From Aliikangiella sp965214955 (GTDB lineage Bacteria > Pseudomonadota > Gammaproteobacteria > Enterobacterales > Kangiellaceae): DNA of 64,000 nucleotides. A program made the translations under genes and the position numbers. The DNA lies in the NCBI GenBank assembly GCA_965214955.1, contig CBDCCU010000009.1, forward strand, positions 930,001 to 994,000, written 5' to 3'. Under the pieces are notes generated by a model. It saw only the letters and a list, made by a program, of their open reading frames with translations. It was not told where the DNA came from and did no database searches. Below are positions 17,695-28,900 of the stretch, in pieces (positions within the stretch are counted from its first letter, which is position 1; each line of letters begins with the position of its first letter).

Positions 17695-18885
17695 ATGTCT
17701 AAAGAAAAATTTGAACGTACCAAACCCCATGTCAATGTAGGAACAATCGGCCACGTTGACCATGGTAAAACCACTTTAACAGCAGCCATGTGTACAGTAT
17801 TGTCAGCGGCTTTTGGTGGAGAGCAAAAAGCATTTGACGAAATTGATAATGCACCAGAAGAGAAAGAGCGTGGTATTACCATAGCGACTTCACATGTTGA
17901 GTATGAAACCGAAGGTCGTCACTACGCACACGTAGACTGCCCAGGGCATGCTGACTATGTTAAAAACATGATTACTGGTGCGGCTCAAATGGACGGCGCA
18001 ATCTTAGTTTGCTCAGCAGCCGATGGCCCCATGCCACAAACGCGTGAGCACATTCTATTATCACGTCAGGTTGGTGTACCAAAGATTATCGTATTCTTAA
18101 ACAAATGCGACATGGTTGATGACGAAGAATTATTAGAGCTAGTAGAAATGGAAGTCCGTGAGTTATTAGACGCTTACGAATTCCCAGGTGACGACACGCC
18201 AATCATTAAAGGCTCAGCGCTTAAAGCTTTAGAAGGCGACGAAAGCGATATTGGTAAAGGCGCAATCTTAGAATTAGCCGCTGCTTTAGATTCATACATT
18301 CCAGAGCCAGAGCGTGACATCGACCGTGATTTCATCATGCCGATTGAAGATGTATTCTCAATCTCAGGTCGTGGTACGGTTGTAACTGGTCGTATCGAAA
18401 AAGGTATCATCAACGTTGGTGAAGAAGTTGAAATTGTTGGTATCAAAGATACTACCAAAACAACCGTAACTGGTGTTGAAATGTTCCGTAAACTTCTTGA
18501 TGAAGGTCGTGCTGGTGACAATGTTGGTATCTTATTACGTGGAACTAAGCGTGAAGATGTAGAGCGTGGTCAAGTATTATCAAAGCCAGGTTCAATTACA
18601 CCACACACTAAGTTTGAAGCAGAAGTTTATATCTTAAGCAAAGATGAAGGTGGTCGTCATACACCATTTTTCAAAGGTTACCGTCCACAGTTCTACTTCC
18701 GTACAACTGACGTAACCGGTGCTTGTGAACTTCCAGAAGGCGTAGAAATGGTTATGCCTGGTGACAACATCAAGATGGAAATTGAATTAATTGCACCGAT
18801 TGCAATGGACGAAGGTTTACGCTTTGCGATCCGTGAAGGTGGCCGTACTGTAGGTGCGGGTGTTGTTGCTAAGATCATTGCTTAA
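17695..18885 (+). CDS. tufA: Elongation factor Tu, copy 2
   Basis: The last gene of the str operon encodes the same 396-residue EF-Tu as the copy at 724. The 5' 479 bases (17695-18173) are identical to 724-1202; after that, scattered third-position changes appear while the protein stays identical. The upstream regions of the two genes differ completely, so this is not an assembly duplicate. A GAGGAAAT ribosome binding site precedes the ATG. A strong terminator follows. Confidence 0.98.
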   Translation: MSKEKFERTKPHVNVGTIGHVDHGKTTLTAAMCTVLSAAFGGEQKAFDEIDNAPEEKERGITIATSHVEYETEGRHYAHVDCPGHADYVKNMITGAAQMDGAILVCSAADGPMPQTREHILLSRQVGVPKIIVFLNKCDMVDDEELLELVEMEVRELLDAYEFPGDDTPIIKGSALKALEGDESDIGKGAILELAAALDSYIPEPERDIDRDFIMPIEDVFSISGRGTVVTGRIEKGIINVGEEVEIVGIKDTTKTTVTGVEMFRKLLDEGRAGDNVGILLRGTKREDVERGQVLSKPGSITPHTKFEAEVYILSKDEGGRHTPFFKGYRPQFYFRTTDVTGACELPEGVEMVMPGDNIKMEIELIAPIAMDEGLRFAIREGGRTVGAGVVAKIIA

Positions 18886-18918
18886 TTTTATTGATTAAGT
18901 CGATCTAAACAATAGAAG

Positions 18919-18945
18919 AAAGGCGCTCGGTTGAGCGCCTTTTTT
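18919..18945 (+). terminator. Rho-independent terminator of the str operon
   Basis: AAGGCGCTC pairs exactly with GAGCGCCTT across a GGTT loop, followed by T residues to 18945. It closes rpsL-rpsG-fusA-tuf. Confidence 0.92.
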
Positions 18946-19056
18946 GTGGAACAACATATATTACGGTTTTGTATAGATAAGAAGCATCTACCTAAATTAA
19001 TGAATTGCTTGTTGAGACTTTTGAAATTCACTGGGTGACTGTCCGTATTTTGCTTT

Positions 19057-19551
19057 CTAACAAAAAAACAATTAGATAATTTATTTAAAGTTGCACTAAG
19101 AGCCCCAGATCATGCGCTATTAAAACCATGGCAGTTTAGAGTATACGAAGGTGAATCATTAAATACATTGGGCGAATACTTTGTGCAGGCAACTAAAAAA
19201 GCATCACCTGACACAAGCGAAGAAAAGCTCGATAAAATCTACAATAAACCCAAACGTGCACCAATGGTAATTATTGCCTCGGTAAAACTACAAGATCACC
19301 CCAAAGTGCCTCATATAGAGCAATATTTATCGGCAGGTGCTAGTGTGCAAAATATTTTAATGGCGGCGCATTTTCAAGGAATAGGTGCAATGTGGCGTAC
19401 AGGTAGTTTGGCGTTTAATCAGCACTTAATGGATTTGCTAGATATGGATAACAATGAAAAAATTATTGGGTTTATTTATTTGGGTAAAGAAGAGGGTGAT
19501 AAAAGGAAGTTGAAAACAGTTAATGTTGGGGATTATGTGAGTTTTTGTTAG
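19057..19551 (+). pseudogene. Nitroreductase, N-terminally truncated (YdjA-like)
   Basis: The open frame encodes a nitroreductase-fold protein. Residues after LTKKQLDNLFKVALRAPDH match the FMN-dependent NAD(P)H oxidoreductase family of E. coli YdjA: RAPDHALLKPWQFRVYEG, then KVPHIEQYLSAGASVQNILM and the end KIIGFIYLGKEEG. The first about 20 residues, including the arginine-rich FMN phosphate-binding start (typically a RRS motif), are missing. The frame opens right after a TGA at 19036 and has no ATG with the family start; a TTG at 19168 would lose still more. I read it as a decayed gene. It is isolated between the tuf terminator and the RHS region. Confidence 0.75.
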
Positions 19552-19961
19552 GTTATTTGGCTGAATTGCTGATTATTCCATTTTGTATATACCTGTTTTC
19601 CGAGATAAATAATTCAGTCCTTAGCTAAGTCAACTTACACTGTATTGCCGCTTTACTATAGACAGTAATGTATTTTAGGTCGCCTCATTTTATAACCACG
19701 ATAGATTTTGTGTGAACTAAATCACATAAAAAGCGTGAATATTCACACTTATTAAAAATGGGTTGTTAATTCAATAAATATTCAATATTCTTTTTGGTAA
19801 TAAAAAATAAGGCCCATATCATCTTAGGGAAGTTCTTATTGTTAGTCAATGAGCAGGGAAGTACGCTAATTTTTCTGTTTTTCTTAACACTCTTTCCTGT
19901 ATTGATGTTTGGTCTTTATTAATAAAAATTAATTTAAATAGTACTGGTTTAGGGGTTAAGG
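19552..19961 (+). other. Long 5' region of the RHS gene
   Basis: There is no gene here. It carries a perfect CRP half-site pair (19711-19726), a 12-bp palindrome GTGAATATTCAC (19735-19746), and a weak promoter candidate TTGTTA (19763-19768), 17 bases, TATTCT (19786-19791). The last 110 bases are very AT-rich. The gene would have a long leader. Confidence 0.5.
19711..19726 (+). promoter_or_regulatory. CRP binding site, perfect TGTGA-N6-TCACA
   Basis: TGTGAACTAAATCACA matches the CRP consensus in both half sites with the correct 6-base spacer. It is about 250 bases before the RHS reading frame, and a Crp protein of the right type is encoded at 34564. The downstream palindrome GTGAATATTCAC may be a second regulator site. 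Function is inferred. Confidence 0.7.
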
Positions 19962-19974
19962 ATGATACGTTTAT

Positions 19975-22900
19975 TTGGGATTTTCGCTTTTTTTAGGGTT
20001 GTTTTCTAGTCAGGTAATGGGCATTGGTTTACCTGGAGGGGAAGATGAAGGCGGTGGAAAAGGTGGTTGCTTATCACCTATTGTTTCTAATTGTCAGACA
20101 AATGAGCCTCCGAGTAAACCTAAAGGATTTTCATTGCCGAGTACTGATATTGATGGAAACTTTAAGTTAACTTGGGAGCCATCGTCAGGTTGGAGAGCTG
20201 TTCTCCTTAATACCCCTAGTGGTTGGTATGAAATTCAAGAGTCATATAATTTATCAAGCTTCTCTACTATAGGAACTTTAAAGACACTTAATCCAGTTTA
20301 TCAACTATCAAATAAACCTAATGGTATTTATCAATATCGAGTGAAAGCGTGTGATGAATATAAAGATAAAGATGTTTGCAGTGATTGGGGGTTTAGTAGC
20401 GAAATTGAAGTCCGCAATAAGCCATCAACTCCGAGCAAGCCAAGTGATAAAAACTCAACCAGCACGTCTTTTTCGATAAGTTGGAGCAAACCTTCGGGGA
20501 CAGTCACTTATTACAGCGTACAAGAAAAGGTAGGCAGTGGCAGTTGGTCAACGATTGTATCGAGTCAAACGGGCACCTCGTTATCACGCAGTGGTAAGTC
20601 TAATAACAGTGTTTATTATTACCGAGTTAGAGCGTGTAATACAGAGTCTTGGTCGTGCTCTAGCTACAGTAGCCAAAATACGGTGAGGGTTGAGCTTAAG
20701 CCGAGTACTCCTAGTGCGCCTAATAATGTTAATAGCACCGCTACGGATTATACGGTTAATTGGAGTAAACCTTCGGGAAGTGTTAATTTTTATCAAGTAC
20801 AGGAAAGAGAGTCGGGCGGAAGTTGGAAAGATATTGCAACAAGCCATTCATCAACCTCAATTAGCCGTAGCGGTAAAAGCAATAATAAAGATTATGAATA
20901 TCGGGTAAGGGCTTGTAATAGCTACACTTGGTCTTGCTCGGGATATAGCAGCGCTAATAGTGTCAAGGTAAGGCTTAAGCCATCAACTCCCTCTGCACCG
21001 AGCCGCCCCTCCACATCAACGGGCAGTGCGGCTGTTAGCTGGACTAAACCGAGCGGCACGGTGACTTATTATGATGTACAAAAACGTAAAGATAATGGCA
21101 GCTGGTCAAATGCCAAAACCGGTGACACCAATACCAGTGAAACTCTTACAGGTTTAACCGATGGTGCTTGGGACTTTAGAGTGAGAGCGTGTAATGGTTA
21201 TAGCTGGTCATGTTCAAGTTATTCCAGTGCTTCCAGTGATACAACGGTTCGATTAAAACCTTCTGCACCTTCTGCGCCGAGCCGCCCATCTACATCAACG
21301 GGTAGTGCTTCTATCAGCTGGACTAAGCCGAGCGGCACGGTGACTTATTATGATTTACAAAAACGTAAAGATAATGGTAGCTGGAGTAATGCCAAAACAG
21401 GTGATACGGGCACTAGTGAAACCATTACAGGTTTAACCGATGGTGCTTGGGATTATCGAGTGAGAGCATGTAATGGTTATAGCTGGGCTTGCTCAGGTTA
21501 TTCCAGTGCATCGAGTGATACAACGGTTCGATTAAAACCATCAACTCCCTCTGCACCAAGTCGCCCATCCACATCAACGGGCAGTGCGGCCGTTAGCTGG
21601 ACTAAACCGAGCGGCACAGTAACCTATTATGATATACAAAAACGTAAAAACAATGGCAGTTGGGCTAATGCTAAAACAGGTGACACCAATACCAGCGAAA
21701 CCCTTACAGATTTAACCGATGGTTTATGGGATTTTAGGGTTAGAGCGTGTAATAGTGCCAGCTGGTCATGTTCAAGTTATTCCAGTGCCTCTAGTGATAC
21801 AAAGGTTCGGTTAAAGCCATCAACCCCTAGTAAACCCACGTTATCTAATATTGGCACGGGTAGTCATCAGGTGAATTGGGCTAAACCTTCTGGCACGGTT
21901 ACAGAATATGATGTGATTGAATATAAAGACAGCACCAGCAGTTATTCTACGGTGGCTAATGATACAACAGGCTTATCGTTATCATTATCAGGTAAAAGTG
22001 ATGGCGATTATACCTATCGGGTAAGAGCATGTAATGATGAAAGCTGGGCTTGCTCTGCTTATAGTAGTCATAGTAGTAAAGTGACGGTACTAAACAAGCC
22101 TGGCACACCATCGAGTATTAGCACTCCTAGCCAAGATGTCGATGGGAGCATTACTATTAGCTGGGAAAATGGGATAGGAGAAGTTGAAAATTATCAACTT
22201 GAGCAACAAACCGATAATGGTACCTGGTATAAGGTTATTTTAACCGACAACAGTAAGAATAGTCTTACTCGTAGCTTTCTTGACGGAGTTCATTTATTTA
22301 GAGTAAAAGCTTGTAACGAAATTGGCTGTAGCGGCTTTAAAACCAGTGGTGAAACTGAAATTCGCCGTAAGCCAGCCACTCCATCAGCGCCAAGCGTGCC
22401 TTCAACCTCATCGGGTAGTGCCAATGTGAGTTGGTCGAGCCAAACCCATGCGACTTATTATGATGTACAACAGCGTAAAGGCAGTGGCAGTTGGACAAAT
22501 GCTAAAACAGGAGACACAGGTACTAGCGAAACCATTACCGATTTAACCGATGGCAGTTATCAATTTAGAGTCAGAGCCTGTAATAGTGAAAGTTGGTCTT
22601 GCTCAAATTATTCCAGTGCTTCTAGCGACACTAAAGTACGTATTGCACCATCGGCTCCTGCCAAACCCACCTTAAATAAAACCCAATCAACCGATGGGGC
22701 TTATAAAGTCAGTTGGACTAAGCCCAGTGGCACGGTTACTTTATATGATTTACAAGCACGAGAAGGCAGTGGCAGTTGGAGCACGGTTGCTGATAATACC
22801 ACTAGTCTTTCAAAAAGCTTTTCAGGACAAGATACAGGGGACTATACCTACCAGGTAAGGGCGTGTAATGAGTTTAGTTGCTCTGGCTATAGTAGTGTCA

Positions 22901-25900
22901 GCAATAGTATTGCCGTTAGGATAACACCATCTGCCCCCAGTATTAGCAAACCCACAGGGAGTAGTGATAGTGATGGCGAATATACCCTTGAGTGGAATAA
23001 GCCAAGCGAGACGACTTACTTTAACCTACAGCGCAGAAAAAATAGCGGTAGCTGGACAAACCTTACCAGTGGTACTAGCTCAACGGGCACCAGTTATAGT
23101 GAGTCAGTAACTGATAATGGCACCTATGATTATCGAGTCAATGCTTGTAATCAAGCTACTTGGTCATGCTCTGGCTATAGCAGTATAAAGTCAGTGCAAG
23201 TGGATATTGTGCCTGACCATGCTTCAAAAGAAACTGTCACTATTGCCAATGCTACCTTAAATACCCTTAATGTTCCTGATAATGAAGCGGTTGGCGCACT
23301 AGAAGGTCAGGCGGGAGTATCAGGCGGTGCGGCCACTTATTCGATTCCAATTGCTATTCCGCCAGGTCGTGCGGGAATGCAGCCGAGTGTGTCGCTTAAT
23401 TATTCCTCTCGCAGTGGCAATGGCATTGCGGGAGTGGGTTGGAGTTTAAGTGCGGGCTCTAGTATTCATCGGTGCGGTCAAACTGTGGCGCATGATGGAA
23501 AATCTTATGCCGTGACTTATGATGCTGATGAGGACAGATTATGCCTTGATGGACAGCGGTTAATATCACTGAATAATGATTATGGTACTTCAGGAAGTGA
23601 GTATCGTACAGAGATAGACAGCTTTACAAAGATAAAGCAGTCTGGAGAGATCAATGCTTCTTCTACATTTGCGGTTCATTATAAAAATGGAAACGTTAGT
23701 TATTATGGCGGCGATAATTCATCACATAGCGCACAAGGTCGCTCAGAAACATTAACTTGGGCACTGAACTATACGGTTGATCAATCAGGGAATCGAGTGG
23801 ATTATCACTATAGTGAATATGGTGATGGTGAATGGTTACTAGATACGATTGAATATACTAAGGATGGAAGCAATGCTGGAGATAGGAAGGTCAATTTTGT
23901 TTATGAATCGAGCAGTCGCCCAGATCCAAGTGTAGCCTATTTGTCTGGTGGAAAAACAGAAAGCACTAAAAGGTTATTACAAATAGAAACAGAGTATAAC
24001 AACACGTTAGTGAGACAGTATTTATTGGATTATGGTGATTTAAGTGGAGCTACTCAGCGGAGTTTATTGCGTAGTGTTAAGGAATGCTCTTTTATTACAG
24101 GTGAAGAAGTTTGTTTGGAGCCTACGAATTTTGAGTGGCATGATGGTGAGCAAACGTTTGAGTTAAAAAAAATTGATGGGCACATAAATCCGATCTCAAA
24201 AATGTTATATAAAACTGTTGGAGATTTAAACGGAGATGGTATTAAAGAGTCGTTTACATATGAGAAGCAGACCTTGAACCAAAATGAATTATATAGATTA
24301 TTTTCTTTAGACGCAGATGGAAGCGAACTATGGTCATATGAATTTGACGATTCTGAGCTTGAGCTAGCCAAAAGGTTATGGTCAGGTTCATATTTAGATA
24401 TCGATAATGATGGAATTACTGATATTTATCAAAATGAAAGTCAAAATATTGTTTTTTATAATGTCAAAATCAATAACCAATCAGTCACTTTGGAGCATAA
24501 ATTTGATTCTGGTATTGTGCGAACTAATTCTGTTGACGAAGTGATTTTTAATTCAGGGAAGTTTATTGATGTCGATAATGATGGGCTAATTGATTACATA
24601 GGAAATGATATCAGCACTACTTATAAACGAGCCGATATTAAACTATGGAAAAATTCAGGAAGTTCTAAAGAGGCTTATTTTTCAACAGGCATCACAAAGA
24701 AATCGTATAGCTATAGTAAAAGTGCTGAAAAAGTAACAATGAGTCATGTATCTGATATTAATGGTGATTCACTGGTTGATATTTTTCTAAAAGACACAAC
24801 GTGTTACGCAAACAGATATGGAGTCTTGGTTCAAAATACATCGGGCAATTTTATAGAAGAATCATTTGAATCAATGGGAATTGTGACTGAAAACCACCCT
24901 AAATATGTATACCATCAGTGGGTTGATATAAATGGGGATGGACTAGTAGATTATTTATTTGTTCCAAAAAGTGGATCAAAGACATGGCATTATCAATTAA
25001 ATAAAGGCGGGAATTTTGATTCTGTAGTAAATACTAATAGTGATGTAGGTTTCTTAACTAGTACTTATTACAATGAAACCATTAAAGATAATTGTGAAGA
25101 AACTGTTAATAGTTACACGCCAAAGTTTTATGATTTTATTGAACCTACTGATTTAGATAGTGATGGTAGAATTGAGCTGACTGTGCCGATTAGCCATGAA
25201 CCTGAATTTAAAGTTTGTGTTACAAAAGACAAATGGCTAAAACAAAATAACACAACAATGTCGCTCTATGTCAAAAATGATAACCCTTTAATTCAAGATC
25301 AACCAGTACCACCTTTTGAAGTTGCACAATATATACCTGCCGATGGGGATTTTGAATACTGCCCAAATTCAGGTGGAACCTTGGATCTCTATACGCATGG
25401 TCTTGGTAGTTTAGATGAAAGTATTTATCAAGTTAAAGCTTATGAGTTTAATTATAATTCTATAGCAAATAAATTTGAGTTAATTGATGAATATAACCAA
25501 AGTTATTTAAGAAAAAAAGGAAGTTTTTCTGTAAAAACTTGGCAGTCAGATTTTTATGGTGATGGGTTAATTGACTTAAATATAGGTATGCATGGAAATT
25601 TAGAAAATATTGATCAGCCAGATGATGCTTTTAATCAAGGGATTTATTATTACCATAACAAAGGTGCAAGTAATGGTTCGAGTGTCTCTCAAAGTCCAGA
25701 TTTACTTAAAAAGGTTAAAACAGGTTTACAGCAAATAAACGAATGGAGTTATGCACCGCTCACTTCACAAGCAAATCGAAGTGCTAACGAGCCAAAACTT
25801 TATGATGTAAAAGCACCTGATGATCCTGAGCGTTATGTTGATGATGATCACTTTTACTTTACCTCATCCATGTATGTTGTATCTGATCTTAAACAATCCG

Positions 25901-28900
25901 ACGGCATAGGCGGTGTTAATGAAACCGAGTATAGCTACCGTGAAGCCATCTATAATCGCATGGGCCGAGGCTTCCAAGGCTTCAGAAGCATTATTGTCGA
26001 TAGCCCCAGCGGCATTAGAAGTGTCACCGACTTTCATCAAAAGTTCCCCCTTGCCGGTCAAATCGAATCGGTAAGAACCTGTCTTGTCAGTGATAACGAT
26101 GCGCTTTGTAGCAATGAGCCATTAAGCCAAATGGAGATAACCAGTGACTATAAAAATACCACCAATGATAAGGTTTTTTGGGTTATCCCGACACAATCGG
26201 TTGAAGAAACCTTCGACTTAACCGACCGTAGCAAACGGCTATCTAAACAAACTCGCAGCATTAACTTAAGTGATACCGACAGCTTCGGTAATATTCTTAA
26301 AAGCAGTCAAACTGTCGATAACGGCTATAGTGAAGTAAAAACCACCACGGTTAATGCCTTTGATAATGATGAAGACATCTGGTGGGTTAATAAACTTACC
26401 CAAAGCCAAGTGACTACCCAAACCCTAAACAATACCAGCGGAGTCTATGACAGCAGTCTCGATAGCACCAAAGCCCTGCAAACCGATTATACTTGGACAG
26501 CCGAGCGCAAGGTGGATGTAATGATCACCAGCGTCACCCAAGGCGAAGGTAAAACCATCAGTGTTAATACCGACTACAACAGCTATGGCCTGCCCATTAA
26601 AGTCACCACCGCCAGTAGCGGTGAAACCGACCGAGTAGTTGAAACCGGCTATAGTGATGATGGTTATTTTGTTGAATGGATTGATAGCGGATTAGGCAAA
26701 GCCTATAGTGAGGTTAACCCTAATCATGGTCAGCCTGATTCCACCACCGACATTAACGGCCTAATCACCCAATATCAATATGATGCCTTCGGCCGAGCCG
26801 AGCAGATTACCCCGCCAACCGGTCAACCCCTTTATACCCGTTTTGCTTGGTGTGAGGGAGACTGTGATGGTCATGGGTTTAACAATAGCATTAGCGATAA
26901 TATTGTTTATAAACAAACCAGTTATCAAGCAGGTGCCCCTCAATCGGTAATGTATAAAGACAAACTCAACCGCACCATCGCCACAGCCACCGAAGGCTTT
27001 AGTGAGAATGACTGGGTGTACACCACAATGAGTTATGATGAGCTAGGGCGTCAAACCAAGGCTACCCATCCCAGCTATAATGGCAGCAACACCAAAGGCA
27101 CCCACTATCAACGCTATGATGTGCTTGGCAGACTCACCGAAAAAGCCATCGACCAAGCCTACAACCAGCAAATGGAAGTAGCCTATAGCTATCATGGACA
27201 CCGCACCGATATTGTTGCAACAAGCACCGATAAAGTGCTCAATATGAGCCGCACCTATAGCAGTAATGGGCAGTTGATCCAAACCACCGATGCCGATGAT
27301 AGTGTCACCCAATACGCCTATGATGCAATGGGCAACCCCATTGTGTTAAGTGATCCCAATGGTAATGCCATTACCGCCGAATATAACGGCTTGGGGCAAA
27401 AGAAATATGTCAGTGACCCCAACATGGGCACCAAAACCTTTAGCTATACCGGCTTTGGTGAAGTGCATAGTGAAACCGATGCCAATAAAGATACTTATCG
27501 GTATGCCTATGACACTCAAGGCAGACTCACTGAGCGTTATTTAAACGATAACCTTGAAGCCAGTTTTACATTTGACACTGCCAGTCAAGGCAACAGTGGT
27601 TATTGTATTGGCCTGCCAAGCATTGAAACCAGTGAAAATGACAATTCATTTAGCCGCAGTTATGCCTACGATGGCTACTGCCGACCAATCACTACCACTA
27701 CCACCATTGATGAAGAAAGCTTTACCAACCAAACCCAATATGATGATAACTATGGGCGTGTTAAAGGAACGGTTTACCCTACAGGCATTACCCTAGAAAG
27801 CCGCTATAACGATAGAGGCTATCTTACCGAGCAACGTAATGGTCAAAGCGGTTATGTGTATCATCAAGTCACCGAGGTGGACGCCAGAGGCCAAGTGCTC
27901 AATGCCTTAAAGGCTGATGGCATATTAACCGAGTCGAGTGAGTATGATGAAAACAGCGGTCAAATGCTGTCGGTTCATACCCATGCCACCAATGGTGGCA
28001 CCCAACGTCACCGTATTGACTATGTGAGCTACGATGGCTTTGGTAACCTCACCTCACAACAGGTAGAAACCACCCAAAGTGATGGCAGTGTGCTAACCAC
28101 AACCGAAACCTATGCTTATGATAACCTACATAGACTGACTCAATCGGCATTAGAGGGCAATGCTATTAACTATGCTTATGATGCCGCCGGCAACCTCACC
28201 CAAAAAGATGACTATGCCAGCAGTTTTACCTATGGTAATAGCACAAAATCCAACCGTAAAGCCGGCCCCAATGCGGTGTATGAAATCACTAAAGTCGGGG
28301 GAGACACGGCTTATTTTGACTATGATGATAACGGCAACCTGTTAAGCGGCGATGGTAAAACCCTCACCTATAATGCCTTTAACAAACCAGTAAGCATTAG
28401 TAAAAACACCATCACCAGCCGTTTTTACTATGGCAGTGACCAAATGCGTTATAAGCAAGTGAAAGAAGGGCAATCAGGCGGTGATGAAACCACCTTGTAC
28501 ATTGGCAAAGCCTATGAAGAAATTCGCTATGATGACAAAGTGATAAAAAAATCCTATCTTGGTGATAGCATCATTACCGAAACTGAAGAGAATAATAGCA
28601 CCGATTATCAAATCGGCTTTGTTCACCGAGACAGACTCGGCTCAGTGGTCACCATCACCGATGAAACCGGTCAAGTTATCGACAACAAAAGCTATGACCC
28701 CTTTGGCAAACCCAGAAAAGCCAATCTTGAAAAGGTAACCCCTGCCACCTTAACCAACATTGCCAGTATTGAAAACTATCTCACTACAGACAATGCCATC
28801 GACCTCACTACTAGGCGAGGCTTTACTGACCATGAGCATTTAGATGATGCTGAGTTGATTCATATGAATGGGCGGGTTTATGATTATAATCTGGGGAGGT

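Noticed and set aside
20980..21816. Regularly spaced repeats that might suggest a CRISPR array
   Set aside because: The repeat unit is 279 bases, is coding in one frame and contains no spacer; it is a fibronectin-III amplification. No CRISPR array was seen in the window.
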